Source of the DNA: Strongylocentrotus droebachiensis | Taxonomy: Eukaryota; Echinodermata; Echinoidea; Camarodonta; Strongylocentrotidae | NCBI GenBank assembly: GCA_035222895.1 | Contig: JAVYIG010002538.1 | Coordinates: 124,001-188,000 of the forward strand | Length of the DNA stretch: 64,000 bases | Reading direction: 5' to 3' | In this document: positions 1 to 11,027 of the stretch, in pieces | Position numbering within the stretch: the first letter of the stretch is position 1 | How the letters are laid out: each line of letters begins with the position of its first letter | Made by a program: the position numbers and the translations under genes | Notes under the pieces: generated by a model | The model's database searches: none | The model's input: the letters and a program-made list of their open reading frames with translations, nothing else | Told to the model about the DNA's origin: nothing

Positions 1-899
1 TGCAAAAGCCAATTAAACCCGAAACCCTTATCTTTATGGATTCTTTATATTTTGTATCTTGATATATTAATAATGTATTTTAATTTCACCATTTGATCAA
101 CTGTAGTAATTATCAGCCTATAGCATCAATTATAATAGTCATTCGAAATTGGTTTAAGTAACCATGTAAGACATAAAATGGCAAGAAAGTAATTTCAGTA
201 AAAAAAAAAATTGATGTCAACAACAAAAAAGAAGAAAAAAGGTTTTGTGATCACATGACATTAACTTCTAGTAATGAATCAGAAAATCCCCAAAACAAAC
301 ACTATTGGCCACAAACGTTGTAATTGAGTATAGAAAGTAATCAATTACTTTATGTTTTTATGGTAAAGCCTAGATCCGTCGAGCCTCAGTGTAGTTTTCA
401 AAAGGATCGAACCATTTGAAATGTTCAATAACACCGGGAAATGAGCGTTTAAAAAATTCAGGCGGCCGAGTGACTTCCAAAGTGGGGGGGGGGGGGGGGT
501 GGACCAACAAAAAGGGGCACCTACAATGGGAAATCTCAAAGCGAAAATATACATTTTTTTTAGGCATTGGTATATACCCCTACATTGTGATGACATTATC
601 AGAGATGATTTCAATTTTTTTTTCTCGTCATACACCATACAATATATTGCTATAGCGTTGTACTTTGCATTTGGGTATAATGTCTGAATAACTATTTTAG
701 AGCGAGCGAAGCGAGCGAGGAACATTTTAAAGATTTGTGAGGCCGCAGTGCAAAAAATGACATCTTATAAAGAGGGAAAAACAATCCTGATGGGGTTATT
801 AGTACATCTTCATAACGGAAGACTGAAATGACCTTTGATAAGTAACATAATTATATCATTTAAAAATGCGAGCGAGCTTCGGGGGGAATTCATCTTAGT
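1..899. repeat. Duplicated intergenic block, copy 1
   Basis: No gene seen. The first 450 bases match, with small changes, the start of the second block near 13531 and a third copy near 20685; each begins with TGCAAAA and continues through CTTATCTTTATGGATTC or a close variant. A poly-G tract lies at 485-499, and a GAGCGAGC-type GC-rich stretch at about 700-720. Short open frames on both strands here are products of simple sequence. Confidence 0.7.
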
Positions 900-2283
900 C
901 GCTTTAAATTAGGGGCACCTTTAATGATGAGAGGAAAAGGGGACACTTATCGAAAGGGGTATATTAAGACACTTAATAGAAAAGAAAAGGAGCACGTGTC
1001 AAACAAAAAGGGTAATAATATCAAAGGTGAAAATGAGGTACTTCTTACACTTGGGAAGAGGCACTCACGAGGGATGAAAAAAGGCACTTATGAAATTGGA
1101 AAATGGGCATTTTTTGACGGAAATGGGGCACCCATCATATTTTGATAGGGGCATTTATAAGAGGTGAATAGGGGATAGGGCCCTTATTAGAAAGGAAAAG
1201 GGGCACGTGTCATTGTTAAAAGGAAAAATGGGCACTTATCGCACCTGAAAATGGGCACTGTCCAGATATGAAAAGGGGCATTAATATGAGAATAATAAAG
1301 GGGCACTTATAATAAAGGAAAATTTGCAATTTTTTAAAAAGGGGCACCGTTCAGATTTTAATAAGGGGATTTATCGGAGGTGTAAGGGCGCTTTTATGAG
1401 AAGGAAAAAGTAGCTTTTATGAAAAAGAAAGAAGTCACATGTCAAAATTAACGGGCACTTATCAGAGATAAAAAGAGGTAATTATGAAAAGGGGAAGGGG
1501 CACTTACAAGAATGAAAACGAATGTTTTATTAGAAAGGCAAAAAAGGGCACGTGTCAAAATAAATGGAGAAGTTAATAGAGGTGAAATGGGGCACTAATA
1601 AGAGATGAAAAGAGCAATTATGAGAGGTGAAGGGGCACTTATCTGAAGAGAAAAGGAGTAACTTCTCGTACCTGAAAAGGGTCATTTTCCATAGATGAAA
1701 ACGGGCACTTATAACAATGAAAAGGAACAGTTTTTATAGGAGAAAAGGGGCATCTATGAAAAGGGGAAGGCGCTCTTAATAGTTTAATGGGGGCACTTAT
1801 CATAGTGAAAAGGGGAACATGTTAGAATTAAAGGTGCGCTTATCTGATTTAAAAATGGGTAGTTATTAAAAGAGGAAGGGGCAATTCTTACAAAGGGAAA
1901 TGGGCACCTTTCATATTTGACAAGGGCAATTATCAGAAGTGAAGGGGACATTAATCAATAGTGAAAAGGGGCACTTGTCTTACCTGAAACAGGGCACTTA
2001 CTAGAGATTAATAAAGGCACTTATGAAAATGGAAAAATTGACAATTAGTGCAGAGGAAAAAAGTAAAAAATTGTCGAAGGAAAAGGGGCACGTGTACAAA
2101 AAAAAGAGGCACTTATCAGAGGTGAAAAGGGTGAGGGGCACTTTTCAAAGTAAAAGGGGGACTTTTCCCATGTAAAAAGGGGTGCTTCTTACAAAGTTAA
2201 AGGGGCACTTTTCGTATGTTTTTGGTTACTTGAAAAAAGTGTGGGGGCACTGTGCCCCCTGCCCCCAGGAGGGCTGCCTCTGC
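900..2283. repeat. Degenerate GGGGCACTTAT-type interspersed tandem repeat
   Basis: About 1.4 kb is built from diverged units of roughly 20-35 bases. The recurring core is AAAAGGGGCACTTAT, usually followed by a short AGAGGTGA-like linker. Unit length and sequence drift strongly. It ends in a GC-rich piece at about 2240-2283 (GGGGGCACTGTGCCCCC, then CAGGAGGGCTGCC). The sister block near 14.3 kb lacks almost all of it, so it was either inserted here or deleted there. No coding potential. Confidence 0.7.
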
Positions 2284-2846
2284 CTGATTTCACGAATATA
2301 TTGTTTACAACTGTTTGTGTGATTCCTACCCCCCCCCCCCCCCCCCCCACTTCCTTATTTACGCTGTATGTGTGCTGAAAGGGTCTTGAATGTCAGTTTA
2401 CTCCATGTTCCTGATATAATGCATACATCATGAATCAGGCATCGGCTGTAATGTGTACTAATTTATTTATTTATTTATTTATTTACGTGCATTTATCAAA
2501 ATGTCCAAGGTTACATGAAATAACGGCAATTCATTCTATTTAAGAATGGGGGCTACTTCAGTCCGAGGAATGTTCTTCTGTAGGGCCGTGAATACAGCTT
2601 TGTTACGTTTCATCTCATGTAGATGCATGTACGTGTATATCAAATTTCTTTTGCAAACATACCTCATTTGTTCGAATTATATTCAGTATTTAGTCATAAG
2701 AGGGACTCTTATATCAATATAAATTAAAAATACTTCCTGCATTCTATTGGAAAAACAACATATTAGTTACAAATATGGGTACAATGTGCTAATTAGATCG
2801 TGTGCGTAACATCGTGGGTTCCGAGGTGCTTTTGTGTGCCCTTGAA
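2284..2846. repeat. Recurrent spacer segment with poly-C and (TTTA)n
   Basis: A CACGAATATAT segment, a poly-C run (2332-2349), a GCTGTATGTGTG segment and a (TTTA)n tract (about 2461-2484) occur in the same order near 21.2, 32.25 and 58.4 kb. It is therefore part of the repeated spacer between receptor genes. No gene seen. Confidence 0.65.
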
Positions 2847-3279
2847 TTCTCGCTACCCCAAATAGCGATTCTGCCGAGATCCGGGGAAAATCCTGAAAAC
2901 GCGCATTGCATTATGGGATAGCTTTTCGACATTACAGCTTCCTGTGCAGGCGCTATATTACTAGGCGCGATAGCGTATGCACCGAATATGTCGTCTGCTC
3001 GGTCTTGTTTTTTTTTCGCAAATATTTCAACGTTTATTTGAACATTTCATTCGTTGTTTTTTGCGTCTTTTGACATCAGTGACGATGGTTTTCTTTTGTG
3101 AGGCTGAACATTGCTGGGCTCATGATTCCAAGCGTAAGAACCCTGAAAAATGGGGGTGGATGAAGGCCGTGACTTGGGATGGGACTCTATACCGGAAGTT
3201 GTAGTGACGACCCGAGAGAGTGAAAATTACCTCGTCTCGCGAATTTCGAGATTTTCGTACCTATTTAGGGTAGCGAGAA
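2847..3279. mobile_element. MITE with TTCTCGCTACCC inverted ends, 5-bp target duplication
   Basis: The ends are inverted repeats: TTCTCGCTACCCCAAATAG at the left and the complement of TTCTCGCTACCCTAAATAG at the right. TTGAA flanks both sides (2842-2846 and 3280-3284). The related spacers near 14.5 and 52.1 kb read straight through this site without the 433-bp insert, which gives an empty-site control. No transposase is encoded, so it is non-autonomous. The superfamily is not assigned. Confidence 0.8.
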
Positions 3280-3284
3280 TTGAA

Positions 3285-4399
3285 CTCGTCGTGGATTCAG
3301 ATGCACGCCATGCATCTGCGATGAAATTGGATTGAGACAGTTTTCGTCGGTCGGCACAAACTCAGAGTCACAGGCCTTCTATATAAACCATTGTGAACAC
3401 TACCAATACACCAAATCTCCCCAATCAACAGCTTTTATTTTTCTTTTTCTTTCTCTTTTGCTATGATCGGATGATCAGTTCTATTTTAAAAAACTTCTGA
3501 GCTTTGAATTAAGCTTTTTCAAAACATTGGGAACAAGACAATTATTAAGACTTATTGAACATGCGTAATGCATTCGGAAGACTAATACATATATAATGAA
3601 ACTTGAGTATTTATAGCAACGTTGTATACACATTTATTTGGCGTAAACCAATCTACAAGACCACAACCTATTGTTGCTTGTATGTATTCGGATCCTCGTA
3701 GAACCTCCTTTGCTCGGATTTATTATTAAAGTCTGGCAAATGTTAGGAGCTAGAATGTATCTTTTCTTTTTCATGGATCTTTTCTTTTTCATGGATATCC
3801 ACTTGAAAACATGAAACGGGTGATGAGGAAGTAGCACACCAATATAAAATGATGGGAAGCGTTATCGGGTGATTGAACTAGCCTTCGGAATAAGCACAGG
3901 TCACAAGTATATTGAAATATGTGTAGTGTGTATTTACCCCCAAGAACGTGTGTGTGTGTGCGTGTGTGTGTGTATGCGTTTGTGTGCGGGTACGTGCGTA
4001 TGTGTGTGTGTGTGTGTGTGTGGTGTGTGTCAAGAAGGGGATACAAACAGCTACATTTTAATAATGCCTATTCTTGTATTTCTATATTCTGAATATATGA
4101 TATAATCAATAGGTTTGCTTTATTGGGAATTTAAAATGTTATGGTCATCAGTAATAGTTCATTCAACATGTTCATCTTTAGGGCTCCAGACAATGTTAAA
4201 GGTGTAGTGGTATAAAAACTAGTGGTGGTGGTGTACGTTTACTTTTTAAAACTTGTCCATTATAAAATCGAAGTTGTTTGAATTGCATGCATTAACTAGG
4301 GGTTGCTCTATCATATTACGGATTCTTTTTATATCATCAGGCTTTAGCAGAAGAGTTAATAGACATAATTCCGATCTTAAATATTCCAGTCATATATAG
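3285..4399. repeat. Duplicated intergenic spacer
   Basis: No gene seen. It matches 14515-15600 along most of its length, and part of it also matches 51.9-53.0 kb. Short open frames in it are not conserved between the copies. Confidence 0.65.
3947..4030. repeat. (TG)n microsatellite
   Basis: An imperfect TG/GT dinucleotide tract interrupted by TATGCG and CGGGTACG. The sister spacer has a shorter tract at about 15237-15290. Confidence 0.9.
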
Positions 4400-5872
4400 A
4401 TAAAGAAAAGATTCAAGACCTTAAGGTAAATATAGAACTGCTGTCATCATATATGAAGTCTCAATGTAGTTTTCTTTACCCTTGCTATCAGATTCGAAAA
4501 TCTGAAAACACTTTATGCTCCTTGTTTAAATTTGTTTCGACTGAATTGTGGCTGTTTACAAGGCCTTCGGATCTACCATATCCACTCCATCTTTGACACG
4601 TCATTATGCTTTTTGTCCCCTGTCAGAAAATGTATATTTTTGGAAACCTGATGCTCGGGATAAGAAGATGTTTCACTTTTGTATTCGCAGGTTAGTCTTT
4701 GTCTTACTAACTCCCTTGGACGCATCGCTGATATAATTCGAATAAACAGTTTCCCTTACATGTTTCCCCGAACCTTAACTTTCAGTGAAATAAATGAATA
4801 GAACGAGAGTGCCATTATTATCCTCAACCAAACCTTAACGTGTGTCATCAAAAGACACGTTTCATCCAGTGAACTCCAGAGTACCATTTTCCCGTATTGA
4901 ATCTCTCTGGGCCCAGCAGTGATTGAGTATTTCGTAGTGGAGGATCCAGGAGTAAAGTTATGATCACAACACCAAAAAGTAGCCTGCTCGGCGGCCGAGC
5001 GGCGTGTTTTTAGCCAATTTCGCCCGGGAACCGTTTGTTTTTAGGGCATCACTCGGTCGCCGCTGAAGTATTAGCGCGGAGTTAAAATTCGGCGGCGCCT
5101 GCTCACTTTTCACTCACCGCCCTAAATACGCTAGGTGCCCGTGCGGTCACCGCCTGAGCACCGACCTAATCGAGCGTTCGCCGTCGAGCGATTTAGGTCA
5201 AAAATCGAAGCCGTTAGGTCCAAGGCTGCCGAGCGGTCGCCGCCCGGTCGCCACTGGTTTTTTTTCGGTCACTGGGCCGCGAGTTCAAAATCGGTCGCAG
5301 CCTTTGACCTAGCGGCTTCGATAAATCGCTCGACGGCGAACGCTCGATTAGGTCGGTGCCCGGGCGGCGACCAACCGGGCACCGAGCGTGTGTTGGTGCC
5401 CCGTCGATCACCGGCCGGCTGCCCGGCAATTACTTTAGAAACAGCCGGTGGCCGGAGGGAGACTGCTCGGGAGTCGGTCACTAACGGGACGCCGAGCGGG
5501 GAAGCTCCCCGATTTAGCCCAGTTTTAACTAAAATCGACCGGTGACCGACGGGAAAATCGACAGCGCACCGCCTAGGGATTGCTTTGGCTCTACAGCCAG
5601 CTCGTTTTCTCAAAAATTTGCTGAGCGATGCCTAAATTCCAGCGGCGACCGAGCAGGCTACAAATCGGTCGGTCGCCGCTCCGAGTTGTGACCATAGCTT
5701 AAGCCCAAAGAAAAGTTACGTACGTTTACCACGTGAAATGATTTCCCCGGGTCCCGTAGTCCATTTCACTAAAAATATGATTCTCAGAAACGAGGACTGG
5801 TTAAAAGATTGCTAAAGCAGAAATAAATATAACATATTTCCTAGGTCGGGGAAGCCTGTCTGAGACGTAACG
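4400..5872 (-). pseudogene. Relic of a receptor family gene (copy 1)
   Basis: This is the sister of the relic at 15674-16357. Read on the minus strand, the segment near 5.7-5.86 kb keeps a hydrophobic leader-like stretch and the tripeptide SENH, matching the better preserved second copy. A 744-bp MITE (4956-5699) sits inside it. The remaining similarity is weak and full of stops. The call rests mainly on alignment to copy 2, so the limits are approximate. Confidence 0.35.
4956..5699. mobile_element. GC-rich foldback MITE, Harbinger-like ends
   Basis: The terminal inverted repeats are AGTTATGATCACAAC and the complement of AGCTATGGTCACAAC, flanked by TAA on both sides (4953-4955, 5700-5702). 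The sister spacer at about 16208 keeps a single TAA. A second inverted pair, GTAGCCTGCTCGG (4979-4991) and its complement (5649-5661), lies inside. A longer imperfect hairpin pairs about 5150-5225 with 5305-5375. The interior is strikingly GC-rich with repeated CGGTCGCCG words. A 3-bp TWA duplication is typical of PIF/Harbinger elements. Open frames inside follow the palindrome and are not real genes. Confidence 0.8.
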
Positions 5873-6141
5873 AATTTGTTCGGCAATCAGTCCGTTTGTA
5901 GTACGTCCATCTCGTTTGAAGTACCGAAGCCACTCCGTCTAATTGCAGGACGGGGACAATTTTGAACAAGCTCTAAGTTCTAGAGCACTCTCCCGTATAG
6001 CCAGTTCGAGCCCGTCCATGAATTTATTCAACAGATCGTAAACAATTACTACTACTTTCAGCTCCGTTCGCACACAGTTTGAACCCGTTTGGCAACATTT
6101 TCCAGAACGTAGTGAGAACTAGTTCGGTGTGATGGGGGCTT
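5873..6141. other. Unassigned spacer, absent from sister block
   Basis: Nothing recognised. The sister block has different sequence at this position. It ends in a 25-base segment (6117-6141, containing GGTGTGATGGGGGCTT) that recurs at 7282-7306. Confidence 0.5.
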
Positions 6142-7281
6142 CACTTGAATGATTGATTGAAAGTGAAAATGAACTTGATTACAGAGCTACCATTTCCATG
6201 TTCGAAAATTGGTGTAGGGAAAACTATTTACTGCTGAACTCAAAGAAAACAAAAGAAATTGTTTTTGACTTTAGGCAAAAGAAAGCTTTTGAACCCATTG
6301 ATAGACCTGTATAATAATGATGATACCATTGAGAATGTTGACAGTTATAGATACCAAGGTACAGAAATCGACAATAAGCTGTTTTGGGAAGACAAGTCAA
6401 AGCGCACACTAACAAAATGCAACCAGCGCTTATATTTTTTCAGAAAATTAAAGTACTTTCATGTGAACGATAGAATTCTGTTTCTCTTTTACCAGTCGAT
6501 AATTCAGAGTACTATTACATTTGATTCCATTATCTGGTTTAACAATGCAAGGCAAAGTGACAAACAAAAGCTGAGAAGGGTTGTAAAACAAGCCAGCAAA
6601 ATAATGAACCATACTGTTGACCTAGATGAAGTCTATAAGGAAAGAGTAGTATCTAAGGCCCTATCCATTATATCTGACCTAACCCACCCCCTTAATGACC
6701 AGTACATACACCTGAGAAGCGGACGAAGATTGAGATATGTTAAAGCAAGAACTAGTCGCCACATTAATTCATTCATTCCACTTTCCATAACAGTAGTTAA
6801 TGAAACCCAGTAAAGAATAGAGAATGTGAAAACCATGCAAAATACCCTCATTGACATGTTACACGAACATATATTATATTGTTTTAGTATACTTACTTTA
6901 CTGTTGTACCCCTACTGTTATACCATATCAAGAAATAATTTTTAACACAAAATATCTACTTCAGATTAGAGCATATAAGAATTTAAAAAAAATGGAGGGT
7001 ATGTATGTAAGAAGAAAGAGAGAAGAAGAAGAAGAAGAAGAAGAAGAAATTTAAATGTATATCATGACCATGTATATTATATCAAATGTATACTAAAACA
7101 GGGCCCTATGAATGTCAATTATATGTTGTTCCTATGTTCATATGTTGAAGCAAGATTGTTCATGTGCATATAAACAATTATCCTATATGGACACAATAAA
7201 GAAATGAAATGAAATGAAATGAAGGATAGGGAGGCGAAATTGAAAATAATTTATTCACGTTTGAGTTGCGAATTAGGGAAT
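6142..7281 (+). mobile_element. Non-LTR retrotransposon 3' fragment (end of reverse transcriptase ORF)
   Basis: Frames from about 6150 to 6813 encode the region downstream of the polymerase domain in LINE ORF2 proteins. It begins NSKKTKEIVFDFR. After a frameshift near 6280 come SYRYQGTEIDNKLFW, CNQRLYFFRKLK, FYQSIIQS, LRRVVKQASKI, THPLNDQ and a SGRRLRYVKARTSRHINSF block. This order is typical of LINE-encoded proteins. The catalytic YADD region is missing, so the copy is 5'-truncated and dead. A (GAA)n tract lies at about 7018-7047, and the element ends in AATAAA plus (GAAAT)n near 7196-7223. Imperfect 25-base direct repeats flank it. Confidence 0.75.
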
Positions 7282-7306
7282 AACTAGTTTGGTGTGATGG
7301 GGGCTT

Positions 7307-8368
7307 AAATGTCTCTTCCTTTATGTATGTTGTGGTCATTAAATGTCTTTAGTCCTTCTTTATATTGCATCTTACTAATATAACCATTTATTAACCAAAC
7401 CCATTTCAAAACTATGGACTCGGTTTCTTCAAGTGTAAAGTATTAATCTAAATAGAGACAGCATGTCCTTCAATTAAACAGGATGAAGGTGAATATACTT
7501 ACCTTGATAGATTTGTTAAATGGTCCTTCTAGTAAAGTACCATCCCATTCTGAAACTAACAGGTTGATTACTGATAACAAAATATAATTCCTAAACACAT
7601 GCGAATCACAATCGACAGCGTTATCGCTATTTTTTAAATTCATAAACACCCCCCCCCCCCAAAAAAAAAAAAAAAAAAAAAAAAATCTTATCTTTTGCTT
7701 GACGTAGTGGGAATTGAATATATTATAATGCCACCTTTCATATTCAGCTGGTTTAAGCAGTAAATAAATTCTTGCAAAATGTCTGTAATCATTTTGCCAA
7801 TTATGTACAACTAAATATATTTGAAACAATTGAGAAAAGAGTTACAGAATACACACATTTTTATCTCGGAGGTAGAATTCGTTATCAATAATGATCAACT
7901 ATGTGATATGATATAATTTCCAATACACATCGTATATAGACCAAGGCAATTTAATTGTATTTCCGCTTCATCTCTTCCTATGAACAGGCATAATATATAT
8001 TTCTAGGTATTGCTAGTAGATGTTAATACAACGTAATACGTTATTAAGTATTATGTTGGATACAACGTACTATGTTGGGTACAGTCATTACGTATTACGA
8101 AATATCAGACGTATTAGGTGGAATTTGATGAAGACCTTCCAGTCTTCGTCAAAGCAAGGACGATTCCGACATTGACAACACTCTTGAAAAATACGTGCAA
8201 AATAGAACCTTGTCTTGTGTTTAGAACCCCAAGAGTGTTCTCCGGTGGAAGCTTTGCAATAAGGTTCTTGACGGAATTAACCACCGACTGTCATTGATGT
8301 CAATGCACCGCAGATAATAAATAAGAGAGGTTAAATTAATTGTCGCTGTCATCCTGATAGAATGAATA
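7307..8368. repeat. Duplicated intergenic spacer
   Basis: No gene seen. It matches 16841-17760. A poly-C/poly-A tract (about 7650-7685) is missing from the sister. CGTAATACG near 8035 and CGTATTACG near 8095 form a short inverted pair that both copies keep. Confidence 0.65.
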
Positions 8369-10556
8369 GAATGAAGAGACGATTTGAGCGGAATTGGCGA
8401 AAGTCTGGTCTTACCGTCGACAAGGACATTTATACCCAACAGTGTAAGATATATCATGACCTCTTGTCCATCGCCAAATTAAGCTATCATATTAATGAGA
8501 TTTCCCAGTGTGACGAACACAGCCTGTTTCGTGTAATTGATAAACTTTGCCACGGTAACCAGGTTCCTAAGCTCCCACAGCATGAAGATCCTAAAGATCT
8601 GGCGTACAAGTTTGCGGACTTTTTCGACGACAAGATAAGAACCTTGGGAGACAGAATTGATGCTACGCAGCTGCCTCCACTCTCTGTATAATTGCTTGAA
8701 GTCTGCCAATCTACCTTTACTGATTTTGACATCTCGACTCCTGTGGACGTTTTGAAATTAATCAAACAGACTTCTAAGACATCCTGTGAACTTGATCCTC
8801 TACCACCGTCTGTTTTCACGGGATGCATTGATGAACTCGTTCCTACGCTGACGAAGATTATCAACCAATCTTTGTCGTCTGGCTACTTCCCTGCCGTTTC
8901 AAGGAAGCTTCGGTCCGACCTTTGTTGAAGAAACCACATTTAGACGCAGAGGTCTTTAGTAACTACCGCCCTATTTCCAGACTTTCATTTGTATCAAAGC
9001 TCATTGAGAGGGCGGTAGTCAGTCAAATTCAAAATTATCTAAATGAGAATAATCTGAATAGTTCTGCTCAATCTGCATATAGAGCTTTTCACAGCACAGA
9101 GACAGCTCTTGTTCGTGTCCAAAATGATATCTTGTGTGCTCTCGATAAGAAACAAGAAACAATATTAGTGCTTTTAGATTTTTCTTCTGCGTTTGAAACA
9201 ATTGATCGTCATTGTCTTGTACAACGATTATCCTCACGGTTTGGGATAAGTGGAACTGCTTTGCAGTGGTTTATATCTTATTTGACTGGTCGTTCACAGT
9301 CTGTCTCAATCAATTCTGTCTCACCGAAGAAACACAATATGTGGTGCGGGGTCCCACAGGGCTCTGTCGCCGGCCCGTTACTTTTTATTATGTTTACGTC
9401 TCCCTTGCAAGATATCATATTGGCTCACAATATATCATGTATGACATATGCAGACGACGTGCAATTGTACCTAAAATTTGATTCTGGAAATCGCTCTTCT
9501 GCTGTTCAGAAGATGGAAAATTGCTTAAATGATGTTAGAACCTGGGCATTTCAGAATAAGCTTTCTCTTAATGACTCTAAAACCGAATTTCTTCATTTTC
9601 ATTCCAAATTTTGTTCTCATGTCCCACAAATCAGTTTACGAATTGGGCAGTCTGTAATTAAGCCATCCGTTATGGCCCGTAATCTTGGTGTTGTTATGGA
9701 TTCTTCATTTACTTTGTCTAAAAATGTTGATGCCATTTGTAAATCTGCTTTTGTAGCTATAAGGAAAAGAGGAAAAATTCGTAGGTTTCTTGACCAGAAT
9801 ACAGCCCATCGTCTTATCCATGCTTTCGTCACATCTAGGCTAGATTGTTGCGATTCCCTTCTCTTGGTCTTCCTGCAAAAATAACCTCAAAGCTCCATCG
9901 TATCCAAAACACAGCAGCTCGTCTTGTTTCTTGTGTTCCTCGTACTTCTCACATTACCCTTGTTCTTCAAAAACTTCACTGGCTTCCTATCACTTCTCGC
10001 ATTACCTACAAAATCCTCCTCCTTACTTTCAAGACTTATCATGGTTTCGCTCCTTCATATCTTTCTGAACTCCTTCCTCGATACACTCCTGTCCGGACTT
10101 TGCGATCTGCTTCTCAATCTCTCCTCTCTCGGTCTCACACTATTTCATATAAACAATACGGTCAACGTTCTTTCGTTCATGCAGCTGCATTTCTTTGGAA
10201 CAATCTCCCCCTCCAAATTCGCAATGCTAGCTCTGTAAATACATTTAAAACAATGCTAAAAACACATCTCTTTAAGTCTTGTTCCTGAATAGCTCTTTTG
10301 ACCTTTTGCCTTTTTAAATATTTTTTTGTAGATTACCGTAGGATACTATCAATTTATGAACTATTTGTATTTTGGTTGTAAGTGATTTGTTATTATTTAC
10401 ATGTATTATTTTCATTTGCAAAGTTTTAATGGTAATTTAAATTGATATAATTTGTAATGCAATTTCTGTTTTCTTTACTTATTAGCTATTTTCCTATAAA
10501 CCGCTTAGAGGCGATTTGCAATTTGCGGTATACAAATATCTTATTTTTATTATTAT
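8369..10556 (+). mobile_element. CR1/L2-like LINE, 5'-truncated and frameshifted
   Basis: Consecutive frames at 8362-8691, 8692-8928, 8922-9884 and 9845-10288 read as one damaged ORF2. The order is: connector before the polymerase (RRFERNWRKSGLTVDKDIY), fingers (SAYRAFHSTETALVRVQND), palm motif A (VLLDFSSAFETIDRH), GVPQGSVAGPLLF, the YADD catalytic box (TYADDVQLYL), then thumb and C-terminal domain. The endonuclease half is missing. The 3' end is an AT-rich tail after the GGCGATTTGCAATTTGCGG hairpin, followed by (TTA)n. The sister block reads GAATGAATAACAAATG at about 17756 with no insertion, which sets the boundaries. Frameshifts and a stop show it is inactive. Confidence 0.88.
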
Positions 10557-11027
10557 ATAACAAATGAAGGAACTCTTAAGGAATGTCAAGGTAGCCTCGA
10601 AATAAGGCATCAATACACAAACTTAGGCACCCTCATTTATTTGCACGTGGTTATCAATGCTATTTCCACAAAATAGGTCAATGAGAATACCTTTCCCCAA
10701 ATGTTTGGTTTATTTAAAGAAACTGTTTGGTTTGTTTAAAGAAACCTTTTGTTCACTATGACACCCTTTGCATTACAAAAAAAGAAACTTTAGATATATT
10801 TTCAGAGCCTTCGACCATTTTAAGGTTCTTAGGAGGAGTACCGTTCTCTTTTGAAGCGCAGCGCAATATAAAGAACCCTTTCAGAATCGTTTTGTCTCAG
10901 AGTGCAACCCCATAATATCCATTATGATATACTTTATACGCTGTAAACATAATACTTTATTTAATATCTTTCATATTGCCTAAATTAATAACATTAATTC
11001 ATGCCTGATGATTACGCAATCCGTACG
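10557..11027. repeat. 3' flank of receptor A, duplicated
   Basis: It matches 17770-18130 plus 18420-18536, the 3' flank of receptor B. No separate gene. On the minus strand AATAAA (10957-10962) lies 66 bases beyond the stop codon of A, and the B gene has the same signal at nearly the same distance. Confidence 0.6.

Noticed and set aside
700..720. GAGCGAGCGAAGCGAGCGAG as a regulatory palindrome
   Set aside because: A simple GAGC-type repeat at the edge of a repeat field; only one copy in the window and no gene beside it.
3789..4105. His/Thr- and Val/Cys-rich frames
   Set aside because: Direct translation of a TG microsatellite.
4548..4736. Plus-strand frame similar in both blocks (MAVYKAFGS / MAVYEALGS)
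   Set aside because: It is antisense to the receptor relic, and in copy 2 it shifts frame after the shared part; conservation is explained by block duplication.
5135..5613. Arginine-rich overlapping frames of 71-136 residues on both strands
   Set aside because: They lie inside a GC-rich palindromic MITE; few stops are expected there, and both strands encode similar words.
8362..10288. Reverse transcriptase as part of a retrovirus or host gene
   Set aside because: Motif order and the short-repeat 3' end without LTRs, protease or envelope fit a CR1/L2-like LINE, and the copy is frameshifted.
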